This document shows, in pieces, positions 41,017 to 52,709 of a stretch of 64,000 nucleotides of DNA (positions within the stretch are counted from its first letter, which is position 1; every line of letters starts with the position of its first letter). Under the pieces are notes generated by a model. That model worked only from the letters and a program-made list of their open reading frames with translations, was not told the origin of the DNA and did not search any database. This stretch comes from Brevundimonas albigilva (GTDB taxonomy: Bacteria; Pseudomonadota; Alphaproteobacteria; Caulobacterales; Caulobacteraceae). The stretch lies in the NCBI RefSeq assembly GCF_023503965.1, contig NZ_CP097298.1, forward strand, positions 1,753,001 to 1,817,000. The letters run 5' to 3'. The position numbers and the translations under genes are program-made.

Positions 41017-44000
41017 CTAGTCCAGCGTGCGCTTGATCTCTTCGACCGTGAAGCACTCGATGTAGTCGCCTTCCTTGATGTCCTGGAAGCCGGCGAACTG
41101 CATGCCGCACTCCTGGCCCGAAGGCACCTCGTTGACCTCGTCCTTGAAGCGCTTGAGCGTGTTGAGCACGCCCAGTTCCAGCACCACCACGTCGTCGCGG
41201 ATGATGCGGACGCGCGCGCCCTTGCGGACCACGCCCTCGGTGACGCGGCAGCCGGCGATCTTGCCGACCTTGGAGATGTCGAACACCTGCAGCACCTGGG
41301 CGTTGCCCAGGAAGGTCTCGCGCTGCAGCGGCGCCAGCATCCCCGACAGCACGCCCTTCATGTCGTCCAGCAGGTCGTAGATGATCGCGTAGTAGCGGAT
41401 CTCGACGCCCTCGCGCTCGGCCAGGTCGCGCGCCTGTTTCGAGGCGCGGACGTTGAAGCCCAGGATCGGCGCCCCGGCCGACTTGGCCAGGTTGACGTCG
41501 CTCTCGGTGATGCCGCCGGCGCCCGAATAAACGATGCGCGCGCGGACCTCGTCGTTGCCCATCTTCTCCAGCGAGGCGGCGATGGCCTCGCCCGAGCCCT
41601 GGACGTCGGACTTGATGACGACCGGCAGTTCGCTGATCTTCTTGGAGCCGAGCTTGGCCATCATGTCGACCAGCGACACCGAGCCGCCCGACACCTGGGC
41701 CTTCTCGCGCTTCACCCGCTGACGGTATTCGGTCAGCTCGCGGGCGCGGGCTTCGGAATCCACCACGGCGAAGACGTCGCCGGGCGACGGCGCCTCGTCC
41801 AGGCCCAGGATCTCGACCGGGACGGACGGGCCGGCCTCGGTCAGCTGCTCGTTGCGCTCGTTCAGCAGGGCGCGGACCTTGCCCCAGGCGCCGCCGGCCA
41901 CGACGATGTCGCCGCGCTTCAGCGTGCCGCGCTTGACCAGGACGGTGCCGACCGGGCCGCGGCCCTTGTCCAGCTTGGCCTCGATGACCACGCCTTCGGC
42001 CGAACGGTCGGGGTTGGCGCGCAGGTCCATGACCTCGGCCTGGATCAGGATGGCTTCCAGCAGGCCGTCCAGGTTGGTGCGGTTCTTGGCCGAGACCTCG
42101 ATGATCTGGGTGTCGCCGCCCAGGCTCTCGGCGATGACCTCGTACTGCAGCAGCTCGTTGACGACCTTCTGCGGATTGGCGTCCGGCTTGTCGATCTTGT
42201 TGACCGCCACGATGATCGGGGCGCCGGCCGCCTTGGCGTGCTGGATGGCCTCGATCGTCTGGGGCATGACGCCGTCGTCGGCGGCCACCACCAGCACCAC
42301 GATGTCGGTGACGGTGGCGCCGCGCGCCCGCATCGCCGAGAAGGCGGCGTGGCCGGGGGTGTCCAGGAAGGTGACCTTCTGGCCGTCCTCCAGCCGCACC
42401 TGATAGGCGCCGATGTGCTGAGTGATGCCGCCGGCCTCGCCCGCCGCCACGTCGGTGGTGCGCAGCGCGTCCAGCAGGCTGGTCTTGCCGTGGTCGACGT
42501 GGCCCATGATGGCCACGACGGGGGCGCGGGTTTCGGACGCCTCGGCGTCGTCGGCCTCGCCCAGGAAGCCCGTCTCGATGTCGGATTCGGACACGCGCTT
42601 GACCGCCATGCCGAACTCTTCGGCCACCAGTTCGGCGGTGTCGGAATCGATCACGTCGTTGATCTTCATCATCATGCCCTGACGCATCAGGAACTTGATG
42701 ATGTCGACGCCGCGCACGGCCATCCGGTTGGACAGCTCCTGCACGGTGATGACGTCGGGGATGACCACTTCGCGCGGACGGTTCGGCGCGTCGGTCGATC
42801 CGCCCTTGCGCTTTTCCTTCTCGCGTTCGCGGGCGCGGCGGACCGAGGCCAGCGAGCGCATCCGCTCGGCGGCGTCGCCGTCGCCGACCACGGACTGGAT
42901 GGTCATGCGGCCTTCGCGGCGCTTGGGCTCGCCGCGCGTGCGGCTGACCGCCTTGCCGGCGTCGGAGAAGCGCTTGTCGCGGTCGTCGTCGCGGCCGACC
43001 GGACGGCCGAAGCCGGCGCCGGTCGAGCGGCTGGGACGGGCCACTTCCGGCGTCGCGGGCGGAGCGTTGGGCGCGGCGCGGCCGCCGGGGCCGGTGCGCG
43101 GGCCGCCCGGACGGGCGCCGCCGGGGGCGGGACGCGGGTTCAGCGCCGAATAGCGGACCGGCTCGGCCGGACGGGCGCCCTGGGGCCGCGCGCCGGGTGC
43201 GCCGGAGCGGGCGCCTTGCGGGCGGTCCGACGACGGGCGCTCGGGACGATCGGAATAGGACCGCTCGCCGCCGCCCATCGCCTGTTCGCGGGCCGAGCGG
43301 CCGCCGAAGGCCGGACGTTCGGCGGGCGCGCGCTGCGGATTGCCCGGCTTGGGCGCCCGCTGGCCGAAGTTGACGGCCGGACGTGCAGGCGCGGCCGGAC
43401 GCGACGGCGCGGCGGGGGGCTGAGTCTGGGCCGGGGTCGGCGCCTGGGCCGCAGGCGCGGCGGGTGCGGCCGGCGCGGGCGCGGCCGGCTTGGGCGCCGG
43501 CTTGGCGGCCGGGGCCGGGGCGGCGGCGGCCAGCTTGGCGGCCTCGGCGCGCGCGGCCTCGGCGGCGGCCTTGGCGGCGGCGGCCTCGTCTCGGGCGGCC
43601 TGGGCGGCGCGTTCGGTGGCGGCCGCCTGCTCGCGGGCTTCGGCCTCGCGCTGGGCGCGTTCGGCGGCGGCGGCGCGTTCGCGTTCCGCATTGGCCTGGG
43701 TGGCCAGGGCGATGGCGCGGCGACGGGCCTCCTGCTCCTCGGGCGACAGGGCGCCGCCGGCGGGCTGGGACGAACGCGGCGCCTGCGGACGCGGGGCCTG
43801 GCCCTGGTCGTTGCGCGGACGCGCGACGTCGAAGCCCTGCGGCCGTTGCGGGCCGCTGGCGCCGACGCGGCGCTTGGTCTCGACCACCACCGTCTTGGAT
43901 CGGCCGTGGCTGAAGCTCTGCTTCACGGTGCCGGTCGAAACCGATCCCGCGGCGCGCGGCTTCAGGCTCAGCGGCGCGCGCGGTCCCGTCTGGGACGGCG

Positions 44001-44055
44001 CGCCGCCGGTGTTGGAGCCCTGGCCCTGGTTGGTCTTGTCGTTTTCGTCGCTCAT
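41017..44055 (-). CDS. infB: Translation initiation factor IF-2
   Basis: A 1012-residue GTPase that places fMet-tRNA on the 30S subunit. The first about 400 residues are low-complexity Ala/Pro/Arg-rich with a coiled segment ([20 protein letters not shown]), longer than in E. coli, as in other alphaproteobacteria. The G domain has [28 protein letters not shown] and [10 protein letters not shown]. Domains II to IV follow, ending KRTLD. Last gene of rimP-nusA-ylxR-infB. Confidence 0.97.
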   Translation of the reverse strand: MSDENDKTNQGQGSNTGGAPSQTGPRAPLSLKPRAAGSVSTGTVKQSFSHGRSKTVVVETKRRVGASGPQRPQGFDVARPRNDQGQAPRPQAPRSSQPAGGALSPEEQEARRRAIALATQANAERERAAAAERAQREAEAREQAAATERAAQAARDEAAAAKAAAEAARAEAAKLAAAAPAPAAKPAPKPAAPAPAAPAAPAAQAPTPAQTQPPAAPSRPAAPARPAVNFGQRAPKPGNPQRAPAERPAFGGRSAREQAMGGGERSYSDRPERPSSDRPQGARSGAPGARPQGARPAEPVRYSALNPRPAPGGARPGGPRTGPGGRAAPNAPPATPEVARPSRSTGAGFGRPVGRDDDRDKRFSDAGKAVSRTRGEPKRREGRMTIQSVVGDGDAAERMRSLASVRRAREREKEKRKGGSTDAPNRPREVVIPDVITVQELSNRMAVRGVDIIKFLMRQGMMMKINDVIDSDTAELVAEEFGMAVKRVSESDIETGFLGEADDAEASETRAPVVAIMGHVDHGKTSLLDALRTTDVAAGEAGGITQHIGAYQVRLEDGQKVTFLDTPGHAAFSAMRARGATVTDIVVLVVAADDGVMPQTIEAIQHAKAAGAPIIVAVNKIDKPDANPQKVVNELLQYEVIAESLGGDTQIIEVSAKNRTNLDGLLEAILIQAEVMDLRANPDRSAEGVVIEAKLDKGRGPVGTVLVKRGTLKRGDIVVAGGAWGKVRALLNERNEQLTEAGPSVPVEILGLDEAPSPGDVFAVVDSEARARELTEYRQRVKREKAQVSGGSVSLVDMMAKLGSKKISELPVVIKSDVQGSGEAIAASLEKMGNDEVRARIVYSGAGGITESDVNLAKSAGAPILGFNVRASKQARDLAEREGVEIRYYAIIYDLLDDMKGVLSGMLAPLQRETFLGNAQVLQVFDISKVGKIAGCRVTEGVVRKGARVRIIRDDVVVLELGVLNTLKRFKDEVNEVPSGQECGMQFAGFQDIKEGDYIECFTVEEIKRTLD

Positions 44056-44162
44056 CCGGTCGCTTTACTTGGGGCGGAACAGCCCGCCGTCGTCTTCAAT
44101 GCACATGAACGGCCGTGAGCCCGTCTCCGTCCCTGGAGACAGGCCCGCGCCCGCCAAAATCC

Positions 44163-44821
44163 TCAACTCGCCCCTGTCGGTGGGGCTCCCGCCGATCCGT
44201 CCTCGTCACCGGAAACATCCCAGTGAGGGGGGCGAAGCGGCCGAAATCCGGCCAGTCGTTCGACCTCGATGGTCCAGCGATCGGCCCGTCCGCCCGCAAG
44301 CAGGACGGCGTGTATCGCATTTTCCAGCCCGAGGGCCAAACTCAAATCGTCCGCGCCGAACGCGCCGCAGATGCGGGCGGTCTGGTGGGCGGCCAGGGCC
44401 AGCAGCTTTCCGCGCCCGTCGGCCGATCCGTCGGACGCCTCGACCAGCCAGGCGGCCTTGCCTGAACGGATCGCCGCGGCGGACTTTCGAAGCCGGAGAT
44501 AAGCACGCCTTCGCGCCGGGCAAGACCCAGCTGGTCCAGACAGCGCCGGGCCAGCAGTCTCTCGACCATGTCGGACAGGTCGGCCGGGGCCGACAGCGGC
44601 GTCTTGGCGGCGCGGGAAAAGCCGTTCTTCCTGACCGCCTGATCGACCGCGGCGCGGGTCGCCTCGACCCACAGGCCGCGCCCGGGCAGCTTGCGCCCCA
44701 GGTCGGGGACGACCTGGCCCTCGGGCCCGGCGACGAAACGGATCAGGCGAGATTCGTCCATGACCTGGTGGCTGACCAGGTCCCGGCGTTCCCTATCGAT
44801 CGTCGCGTCGCGCAAGCTCAT
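44163..44821 (-). CDS. YlxR-type RNA-binding protein with L7Ae-like C-terminus (one frame break)
   Basis: About 219 residues after repair. The N-terminal DUF448/YlxR domain (RDLVSHQVMDESRLIRFVAG, LGRKLPGRGLWVEATRAAVD) is joined to a C-terminal domain of the L7Ae type (GKLLALAAHQTARICGAFGA). The frame breaks at about 44486, where AAA should be AAAA to read GFEKSAAAIRSGKAAWLVEA. This YlxR plus L7Ae arrangement between nusA and infB is standard in alphaproteobacteria. Confidence 0.88.
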
Positions 44822-44839
44822 GGAGGGCCAGGGTCTCCA

Positions 44840-46597
44840 TCACGCGTCGCGGGACTGTTCGAGGTCTTCGGCGAAGACCTCCGCGTCGCCGTTCTCGAGC
44901 TCGGCCTCTTCCAGCCCCTCGGACGAGGCTTCGCCGAACACCTGGTCGGGATCGTATTCGCCCTCGGCGTACTCGCCCTCTTCCTCGTATTCCGGCTCGG
45001 GCTGCGGCAGTTCGGACGCGTCGATCCAGCCGGCGGCCACGCGGGCCTGCAGGATCAGCAGCTCGGCGTCCTCCTGGGCCAGGTTGAAGCTTTCCAGCAC
45101 GCCCGGAACCTTGACGCGCTCGCCGCCGCGGACTTCGTAGCCGCCGCGGATCTCGTCGGTGGCCAGGTCGGCCAGGTCCTCGACCGTCTTGACGCCGCCC
45201 TCTCCCAGCGCGACCGCCATGCCCAGGGTCACGCCCGGCACGTCCAGCACGGCGTCCTCGACGCCCAGCTCGGTGCGCTTGGCGTCCAGCTCGGCGGCCT
45301 TCTTGTCCAGGAAGTCGCGGGCGCGGGCCTGCAGTTCCTCGGCGGTCTCCTCGTCGAAGCCCTCGATCTCGGCGACTTCGTAAGGCTCGACATAGGCCAG
45401 GTCCTCGACCGTGGCGAAGCCTTCGGTGACCAGCAGCTGGGCGATGACCTCGTCCACGTCCAGGGCGTCCTGGAACAGGGCGGTGCGCTCGGTGAATTCC
45501 TTCTGGCGGCGCTCGCTATCCTGGGCCTCGGTGATGATGTCGATCTGCCAGCCGGTCAGCTGGCTGGCCAGGCGCACGTTCTGGCCGCGACGGCCGATGG
45601 CCAGCGACAGCTGCTCGTCGGGCACCACGACCTCGACGCGGCCGGCTTCCTCGTCCAGCACGACCTTGGACACCTCGGCCGGGGCCAGGGCGTTGACGAT
45701 GAAGGTCGGCTCGTCGTTGTTCCACTGGATGATGTCGATCTTCTCGCCCTGCAGTTCGGCGACGACCGCCTGCACGCGGCTGCCGCGCATGCCGACGCAG
45801 GCGCCGACCGGATCGATGGAGCTGTCGTTCGACAGCACCGCCATCTTGGCGCGCGAGCCGGCGTCGCGGGCGGCGGCGCGGATCTCGATCACGCCGTCAT
45901 AGACCTCGGGCACTTCCTGGGCGAACAGCTTGGCCATGAAGCCGGGGTGGGCGCGGCTCAGCATCACCTGCGGGCCCTTGGCCTCGGGGCGGACGTCGTA
46001 GATGTAGGTGCGGATGCGGTCGCCGATGTTGAACACCTCGCGCGGGATGGACTGGTCGCGGCGCATCACGCCCTCGCCCCGGCCCAGGTCGACGATGGTG
46101 TTGCCGTATTCGACGCGCTTGACCGTGCCGTTGACGATCTCGCCGACGCGGTCCTTGAACTCTTCGTACTGGTTGGCGCGTTCGGCCTCGCGGACCTTTC
46201 CGGTCACGACCTGGCGGGCCATCTGGGTCTGGACGCGGCCGAATTCGAACGGCGGCAGGACCTCGACGTAGTCCTTGCCGACCACGGCCTCGGGGTCGCG
46301 CTTCAGCGCGTCCTTCAGGCGCACCATGGCGCTGTCGTTGAACTCTTCCAGCTCGTCTTCCGGCTGCCAGTCGTCCTCGACGACCGTGACGTGACGCGTC
46401 AGGGCCAGTTCGCCGGTCTTGTGGTCGATCTTGGCGCGGATGTCGTGGTGGGCGCCGTAGCGCGACTTGGCGCCCTTCTGGATCGCCTCCTCGATCGCCT
46501 CGATGACGATCTCGCGGTCGATGTTCTTCTCGCGCGCGACCGCGTCGGCGATCTGCAGCAGTTCGAGGCGGTTGGCGGAAATACCGGTGACGGCCAT
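44840..46597 (-). CDS. nusA: Transcription termination/antitermination protein NusA
   Basis: A 585-residue RNA polymerase-binding factor. N-terminal domain, S1 domain ([20 protein letters not shown]), two KH domains ([40 protein letters not shown]) and two helix-hairpin AR-like repeats. The tail is very acidic ([20 protein letters not shown]). It overlaps the rimP stop by one base, consistent with coupling. Confidence 0.97.
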   Translation of the reverse strand: MAVTGISANRLELLQIADAVAREKNIDREIVIEAIEEAIQKGAKSRYGAHHDIRAKIDHKTGELALTRHVTVVEDDWQPEDELEEFNDSAMVRLKDALKRDPEAVVGKDYVEVLPPFEFGRVQTQMARQVVTGKVREAERANQYEEFKDRVGEIVNGTVKRVEYGNTIVDLGRGEGVMRRDQSIPREVFNIGDRIRTYIYDVRPEAKGPQVMLSRAHPGFMAKLFAQEVPEVYDGVIEIRAAARDAGSRAKMAVLSNDSSIDPVGACVGMRGSRVQAVVAELQGEKIDIIQWNNDEPTFIVNALAPAEVSKVVLDEEAGRVEVVVPDEQLSLAIGRRGQNVRLASQLTGWQIDIITEAQDSERRQKEFTERTALFQDALDVDEVIAQLLVTEGFATVEDLAYVEPYEVAEIEGFDEETAEELQARARDFLDKKAAELDAKRTELGVEDAVLDVPGVTLGMAVALGEGGVKTVEDLADLATDEIRGGYEVRGGERVKVPGVLESFNLAQEDAELLILQARVAAGWIDASELPQPEPEYEEEGEYAEGEYDPDQVFGEASSEGLEEAELENGDAEVFAEDLEQSRDA

Positions 46598-47190
46598 CAG
46601 GCGTTGTCCTCAGAGGGGGTCTTGGTGTCGGTGTGTTCGGCCGCCCCTTCGGGCAGGCCGTCGTCTTCGGGTTCGCCGCGCGCGGCGCGGATGGCGGCGC
46701 CCCGCTTCATCAGGGCGTCGGTCAGCACCAGCTTGGCGTCGGCCAGCCAGTCGAAGGGGATCAGGGCGGTGTCGTCCTCGCCGTCCAGGTCGATCAGGAC
46801 GTTTCCGTCCTCGAACCCGGCCAGCACGCCCTTGAAGCGCTTGCGGCCCTCGATCATCCGGTCGGTTTCCAGCCGCGCCTCCTCGCCCTCGAACAGGTCG
46901 AAGTCCACGGGACGGGTCAGGGGCCGGTCGACGCCGGGCGACGAGACTTCCAGCAGATATTCGCCCGCGATCGGGTCGGCGGCGTCGAACACCTCGGAAA
47001 TGGCGCGGCTCAACTTGGCGCACTGTTCGACCGAGATGTCGTGGTCGGAGGGGCGCTCGGCCATCACCTGCAGGCGCTGGCGCCGGGAACCCGACATCAG
47101 GCGCACGCGCACGACGTCCAGGCCCAGGCTTTCGGCCACGGGGTCGATCAGCTCCAGAAGCTGGCGGTCCTGTGCGGTCTTTGCGCGCAA
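46597..47190 (-). CDS. rimP: Ribosome maturation factor RimP
   Basis: A 197-residue protein for 30S maturation. [20 protein letters not shown], the [20 protein letters not shown] region and [20 protein letters not shown] are family signatures; the C-terminal SH3-like part follows. The last 30 residues are acidic and variable. First gene of the rimP-nusA-ylxR-infB operon. Confidence 0.95.
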   Translation of the reverse strand: MRAKTAQDRQLLELIDPVAESLGLDVVRVRLMSGSRRQRLQVMAERPSDHDISVEQCAKLSRAISEVFDAADPIAGEYLLEVSSPGVDRPLTRPVDFDLFEGEEARLETDRMIEGRKRFKGVLAGFEDGNVLIDLDGEDDTALIPFDWLADAKLVLTDALMKRGAAIRAARGEPEDDGLPEGAAEHTDTKTPSEDNA

Positions 47191-47200
47191 AGAGGTCGGT

Positions 47201-47237
47201 CCAAAACAAAAGCGGCGGTCCGTCCGGGCCGCCGCTT
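47201..47237 (-). terminator. Rho-independent terminator of trmB
   Basis: AAGCGGCGG (47210-47218) pairs with CCGCCGCTT (47229-47237). On the minus strand it is followed by TTGTTTTGG. It separates trmB from the rimP operon. Confidence 0.78.
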
Positions 47238-47317
47238 CGATACGGCGTCGTCGGACGCCGGTCTAACGATGTGAGAGGCCATATAGGCGCATCACGACCG
47301 CTTGTCAGCCCTCTTCG

Positions 47318-48073
47318 TCACAGCCGCCGGTATTCGAGGAAGATCGGCGTCGTGTCGCCCAGCCGCTTTTCCTCGTAGCGGGTGACGACGTGGTCGGCGG
47401 GGGCGGCGAACCAGTCCTGGTCCGCCGGGCCGACCCGTTGCAGGCCCGGCGTGCGCTCCAGGCGTTCCAGCGCCCATTCGGCATAGTCGCGCCAGTCGGT
47501 GACGAAGCGCAGCGTCCCGCCGGGCTTCAGGATGCGGGCGAAGGCCTGGGCCGTCTCGTCCTGCAGCAGGCGGCGCTTGTTGTGGCGGGCCTTGTGCCAG
47601 GGGTCGGGGAACAGGATCAGCACCCGGTCGACCGAGGCGTCCGGCAGGGCGTCGACCACGTCGCGCGCGTCGTCGGCGTGGATGCGGACGTTCTTCAGGC
47701 CCTGCTCGTCGATGTGGCGCAGGGCCGAGGCGACGCCGTTCAGGAACGGCTCGCAGCCGATCACTAGCACGTCGGGCCGACGCGCGGCCTGGGCGGCCAT
47801 GTGCTCGCCCCCGCCGAAGCCGATCTCCAGCCAGACCTCGGTCGCCTGGGGCGCCAGCGCCTGGGGGTCCAGCGGCCCCGCCTTGGGGTCGGGCACGGCG
47901 ACCGCCGGCAGCAGCGTATCCATCAAGGCCGCCTGGCGCGGCTTGATCGGGCGGGCCTTGATGCGGCCGAAGGACCGCAGGGGACGGTCGATATGGGGGT
48001 TTTCGGGTTCGGACACGGACTTCGGCGGGCGGCGCCCCATCGAACGGGGCCTGAATCTGAGCGCGCCTGACAC
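47318..48073 (-). CDS. trmB: tRNA (guanine-N7-)-methyltransferase TrmB
   Basis: A 251-residue SAM enzyme making m7G46 in tRNA. The SAM motif is WLEIGFGGGEHMAAQA and the signature is LILFPDPWHKARHNKRRLLQ. The N-terminal extension includes RSFGRIKARPIKPRQ. Length is usual. A terminator follows. Confidence 0.95.
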   Translation of the reverse strand: MSGALRFRPRSMGRRPPKSVSEPENPHIDRPLRSFGRIKARPIKPRQAALMDTLLPAVAVPDPKAGPLDPQALAPQATEVWLEIGFGGGEHMAAQAARRPDVLVIGCEPFLNGVASALRHIDEQGLKNVRIHADDARDVVDALPDASVDRVLILFPDPWHKARHNKRRLLQDETAQAFARILKPGGTLRFVTDWRDYAEWALERLERTPGLQRVGPADQDWFAAPADHVVTRYEEKRLGDTTPIFLEYRRL

Positions 48074-48117
48074 AGGGTTTGCGCGCCGGTGTCAACCGAG
48101 GCCCGGCGCGCGGGGCC

Positions 48118-48501
48118 TCAGTCGCCGTGCTTGCCCACGCTTTCGAACGTCGGCTCGGCGGCCTTGTGCACATACTGTTCGGCCACCAGCCAGGCCTTGA
48201 AGGGGCGCAGGCACCCCAGGCACAGGGCCACCAGCAGCGGCAGGGTCACGACCGCATGGACCCAGATCGGCGGATGGACTGTGAATTCGAACGCCATCAT
48301 GAAGATCATGCCGATCAGGCCGGCGCCGGACATGACGAAGAAGGCCGGGCCGTCCGCCGGATCGGCGAAGCCGTAGTCCAGGCCGCAGTCCGGACAGCTT
48401 TCGCGCAGCGACAGATAGCCCTTGAACAGCGGCCCCTTGCCGCAGCGCGGGCAGCGGCAGGCCAGGCCGGTCTTCAGGGTGCTGAGGCGGGGCGTTTGCA
48501 T
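48118..48501 (-). CDS. DUF983 family membrane protein
   Basis: A 127-residue protein with two zinc-ribbon-like CxxC pairs (CRCPRCGKGPLFKGYL and CPDCGLDYGF), then two membrane helices (GAGLIGMIFMMAFEF and VTLPLLVALCLGCL). This is the DUF983 pattern. Function unknown; found near respiratory or envelope genes in other alphaproteobacteria. Confidence 0.85.
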   Translation of the reverse strand: MQTPRLSTLKTGLACRCPRCGKGPLFKGYLSLRESCPDCGLDYGFADPADGPAFFVMSGAGLIGMIFMMAFEFTVHPPIWVHAVVTLPLLVALCLGCLRPFKAWLVAEQYVHKAAEPTFESVGKHGD

Positions 48502-48578
48502 GGGGTCATCCTGAGCCGGAACGCGGCGCTTGTCGCTGGGACGAACGGTCCTATCCGTAACTCTACGGTGAACGGCGG

Positions 48579-48592
48579 TTAACCGCGATTAA
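48579..48592. promoter_or_regulatory. TTAA-N6-TTAA site upstream of the TPR gene
   Basis: TTAACCGCGATTAA lies 29 bp before the ATG at 48621. CtrA sites are TTAA-N7-TTAA; the spacing here is one short, which could itself be an indel. Inference only. Confidence 0.35.
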
Positions 48593-48620
48593 AGGGCTTT
48601 GGGGCAAGGGCTTGGAAGAT

Positions 48621-51479
48621 ATGTCCGGGGCCCTGGCCAGCAAACGCATCCTGAACACGACCGTGGCGGCCGCCGCGGCCGGCGCCGTCGCGTTCGCCCC
48701 CTGGCGCCCCTGGCGCAGGAGGCGGCCTCGCGCGGCGGCGATCCGCTGTCGATCGACATCGGCCAGTCCAGCGAATTCACCCGGCTGGAGTTCGGCGGCG
48801 TCATCGGCGTGCGCAGCCAGGTGCGGCGCGACGGCGACAAGGTGGTGGTGCGGCTGGGCACGACCGCCGCGCCCGACGTCTCGCGCCTCAGGGTCGATCC
48901 GCCCGAGGGCGTCACGGGGGTCGAGACGCGCCAGGCGCGCGGCGGCACGGACCTGATCATCACCCTGGCCGAAGGGGCCGAGGCGCGGTCCGGCGTCGCC
49001 GACGGGGCGGTGTGGCTGAACCTCTATGCGCCGGGCAAGGCGCCCGAGCCGAGCCGCGCCGAACGGGCCGCGACGGAACGCTCGGTGGTGCCGGTCCGCG
49101 CCGTGGCCAGCGACGACAAGACGGTGCTGACCTTCCAGTGGGCCGCCCCGGTGGGGGCCGCCGTCTTCCGCCGCGGCGAGGCGGTCTGGATCGTGTTCGA
49201 CACCGCCGCCCGCATGGACCTGACCGGGGCGCGGGCCCTGGGCCAGGCGCGCGACGCCCGCTGGGCCGCCGGCCCCGACTACACCGTGGTGCGCCTGTCC
49301 GCGCCCGAGGGGCTGGCCCTGTCGGCCCAGGGGCAGGGCGGGACCTGGACCGTGACGCTGGGCGGGCCGCCGTCGGGCGCGACCGGGGTGGAGATCGACC
49401 GGTCCGCCGACGGCTCGCCGGTGCTGACGGCCCGGATGGCGGGGGCGACCAAGACGGTCTGGCTGACCGACCCGCTGGCGGGGGACCGCTTCGCCGCCGT
49501 CACCGCCCTGGCGCCCGGCAAGGGGCTGGGCCAGCCGCGCCGCACCGTCGATCTGACCCTGTTGCCGACCGCCCAGGGCCTGGCGGTCGAGACGCCGACC
49601 GACGACCTGAAGATCGACGCCGCCGGGGACCTGGTGACGCTGAGCCGGCCGCGCGGCCTGACCCTGTCGCCGCCGTCGGCCCTGCTGGAGGCGGGCGACC
49701 ATGACGCCGACGCGCCGCGCAAGGCCGCCCATCCGGCGCTGATCCTGGACGAGTGGGCGCAGCTGGGCCAGGCGGGCTTCTCGGACCGCTATCGCCGGCT
49801 GCAGGACGCCGCCGGGCTGGAGACGATCGCCGCCGACGGCGACCCCCGCGCCCCGATCTCGGCGCGGCTGGCCCTGGCGCGCTTCCTGGTCGGATCGGGG
49901 CTGGATTACGAGGCCATCGGGGTGCTGAACGCCCTGGTGGACAAGGCGCCCAACATGCTGGGCGAGCCCGAGGTGCGGGGCCTGCGCGGCGTCGCGCGCG
50001 TCGGCGTGGGCCGGCTTGAGGAGGCGCAGGCCGACTTTTCCGGGGCGGCCCTGGCCAACGATCCCGCCACCCAGGTCTGGCGCGGCTATATCGCCGCCGA
50101 ACAGGGCGACTGGACCGAGGCGCGCCGCGCCTTCGCCGCCGGCGCCTCGGTGGTCGACGACTTCCCCCGGGAATGGCGCGCCCGCTTCGGCGCCGCCCAT
50201 GCGATGGCGGCGATCGAGACGGGCGACCTGCCCGCCGCGCGCCAGCTGCTGGCCTATGTCTTCAGCCAGGACGCCCCGGCGGCGGACCAGCTGACAGCCC
50301 GGCTGGTGCAGGCGCGGCTGTTCGACCTGAGCGGCGACAAGGACCGGGCGCTGGCGGTGTACAAGGCGGTGGCGCGCGCCCCGATCGAGGCGATCGCCAC
50401 GCCCGCGCGCCTTGGGGTGGTCAGCCTGGAGATGGACAAGGGCGCGATCACGCCCGACCAGGCCGCCCAGCAGCTGGAGCAGCTGAAATGGCTGGCGCGG
50501 CGACGCCACCGAATTGGCGGTGATCCGCAAGCTGTCGGACATCTATCTGCAGCGTGGCCGCTATCGCGAGGCGCTGGACGCGCTGCGCAGCGCGGGCAAG
50601 CGGATGGCCGGCGTGCCGGGCGCGACCGAGATCATGGCCGACCAGTCCGACGCCTTCCGCGCCCTGTTCCTGGACGGCGCCGCCGACGGCCTGCAGCCGG
50701 TCCAGGCCCTGGCGCTGTTCTACGACTTCCGCGAACTGACGCCGATCGGCGCCGACGGCGACGAGATGGTGCGCCGCCTGGCCCGCCGGCTGATCGACGT
50801 GGACCTGCTGGACCAGGCCGCGGAACTTCTGAAGCACCAGGTGGACGAGCGGCTGGACGGCGTGGCCAAGGGCCAGGTCGCGACCAATCTGGCCACCGTC
50901 TATCTGATGGACCGCCAGCCGGAGAAGGCGCTGCAGGCGATCTGGGGCTCGCGCACCACCCTGCTGCCGACAGCGATGAACAGCGAACGCCGGGCATTGG
51001 AGGCGCGCGCCCTGATGGATCTGGGCCGGTTCGACCATGCGCTGGAGGTGCTGGACCGGGACCAGTCCGACCCCGCCCGCGAGGTCCGCGCCGACATCCT
51101 GTGGAAGCAGCAGAAGTGGGCCGAGGCCGCGGCCCTGTACGAGGCGCGCCTGGGCGGACGATACCGCGACACGGCCACGGCCCTGTCGCCGTCCGAAGAA
51201 AGCTGGCTGGTCCGCGCCGGCGTGGGCTATTCGCTGGCGGGAAACCGCGCCGCCCTGCAACGGCTGAGCGGCCAGTACCGGCCGTTCCTGGACCGGGCGA
51301 AATCGGCCAACGCCATCCGCGTGTCCCTGGACGACAGCCTGTCGGGCGTGGCGGGGGCCGGCGACTTCTCCGCCCTGTCCAGCGGGGCCGACACCTTCGT
51401 CGGCTGGGTCGAGAAGGCCAAGGCGGACTTCCGAACGGAAACGGGCGGAGATCGCGCCGCGACCCCCGCCCGTTCGTAA
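48621..51479 (+). CDS. Large exported TPR protein (two frame breaks)
   Basis: About 953 residues after repair. Signal-like N-terminus (LNTTVAAAAAGAVAFAPLAP), then beta-rich AMIN-like segments (SSEFTRLEFGGVIGVRSQVR). From about residue 370 there are many TPR-type helical repeats (LALARFLVGSGLDYEAIGVL; YLQRGRYREALDALRSAGKR). Breaks: C-run 48697-48701 (five, six expected) and about 50493 (two bases missing). Next to flagellar genes, so a role in flagellar or envelope assembly is possible but unproven. Confidence 0.75.
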
Positions 51480-51487
51480 GCTTCGAT

Positions 51488-51505
51488 CCGTCCCAGGCGG
51501 GACGG
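51488..51505. terminator. Hairpin between convergent TPR and HU genes
   Basis: CCGTCCC-AGGC-GGGACGG lies between the two stops. No strong T-run on either strand, so termination is likely but not certain. Confidence 0.55.
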
Positions 51506-51515
51506 GCGAAAGGCC

Positions 51516-51794
51516 TTAGCCGTTTACGGCGTCCTTCAGCGGCTTGGAGACGCGGAAGCGCACGGCCTTGGAGGCGGCGATCTTGATCGTGGCGCCGGTG
51601 GCCGGGTTGCGGCCTTCGCGCTCGGCGCGGGCGGCGGTGTCGAAAACGCCCAGGTTCGAGATGCGGACGTCGCCGCCCGACTTCAGGGACTTGTGGATGT
51701 TCTCGACGATGGCGGTCAGCACCTTGCCGGCGTCGGCCTGCGAGACACCGGCGTCCTTGGCGACAGCGGCGATCAGTTCGGCTTGAGTGGTCAT
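51516..51794 (-). CDS. DNA-binding protein HU
   Basis: A 92-residue nucleoid protein. MTTQAELIAAVAKDAGVSQA, then GDVRISNLGVFDTAARAERE and the DNA-contact tip GRNPATGATIKIAASKAVRF. Standard HU length. Reads toward the TPR gene. Confidence 0.94.
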   Translation of the reverse strand: MTTQAELIAAVAKDAGVSQADAGKVLTAIVENIHKSLKSGGDVRISNLGVFDTAARAEREGRNPATGATIKIAASKAVRFRVSKPLKDAVNG

Positions 51795-51907
51795 GAGAAG
51801 CGTTTCCAGTGTTAGTCGCCCAATTCAGGGCGAGGACCGGCGGATCAACGCGGATTTCGGACGGCATTGCAAGCGCGGAAAACGCGCAAAGCCTTGCGGG
51901 GCGGGGA

Positions 51908-52680
51908 TTATCCCCGCCGGCGCCCCTCTGGAAGCTCTCCACCAGACTGCCCGCGACCAGTCGCCAGCCGTCCACCAGCACGAAGAAGATCAACTTGAAC
52001 GGGAGGCTGACGACCACCGGCGGCAGCATCATCATGCCCATGGACATCAGCACGCTGGCGACCACCAGATCGATCACAAGGAACGGAACGAAAAGGAGAA
52101 ATCCGATCTCGAAGGCCCGCTTCAGCTCGCTGATCATGAAGGCGGGCGTGACCACGCGCAGCGGCAGCTCCTGGACGTTCTGGGGCGCCTCGATGCGGGA
52201 CAGGCGGGTGAACAGGGCCAGGTCGCCCCGGTCCACCTGGGACAGCATGAAAGTTTTCACAGGTTCGGACGCCGCATCGAACGCCTGGGGCAGCTCCATC
52301 TGCTGATCCAGCAGCGGACGCACCCCCGAATCATAGGCGTCCTGCCAGGTCGGAGCCATGACGATGGCGCTCAGGAACAGGGCCAGCGACACCAGCACGG
52401 CGTTCGGCGGCGACTGCTGCAGGCCCAGCGCCGTGCGCAGCAGCGACAGCACCACCACGATGCGCACGAAGCTGGTGGTCATGATGACGATCGACGGCGC
52501 CAGCGACAGCACCGTCATCAGGCCGATCAGCTGCACGACCCGCTGGGTCAGGCCGGAGCCGGTGCCCAGGTCGATGTTGATGGCGGAACCGGACTGGGCC
52601 GCCTCCTGGGCCAGGGCGACGACGGGCCAGGCCAGGCACACCAGCGTGGTGAACAGCGACAGCAGGGCGGCGCGCTTCAA
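51908..52680 (-). CDS. fliP: Flagellar type III export protein FliP (stop displaced)
   Basis: About 257 residues. The TTG at 52680 gives a signal-peptide-like start (MKRAALLSLFTTLVCLAWPV). FliP signatures: LAPSIVIMTTSFVRIVVVLS, LLRTALGLQQSPPNAVLVSL and the C-terminal SVLMSMGMMMLPPVVVSLPF. The frame has no stop after LVAGSLVESFQ and runs on antisense to HU. One extra C in the run at 51912-51915 would end it at TAA 51908, as expected for FliP. Core of the export gate. Confidence 0.88.
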
Positions 52681-52709
52681 CTCGGCGGCGGCGGGAACGG
52701 CGAAAATCC

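Noticed and set aside
40939..44118. 1059-codon plus-strand frame opposite infB
   Set aside because: Shadow of infB; composition is leucine/aspartate/histidine-rich with no domain. infB on the other strand is unambiguous.
43490..47266. 1258-codon plus-strand frame opposite infB, ylxR and nusA
   Set aside because: Shadow frame spanning three real genes of the opposite strand.
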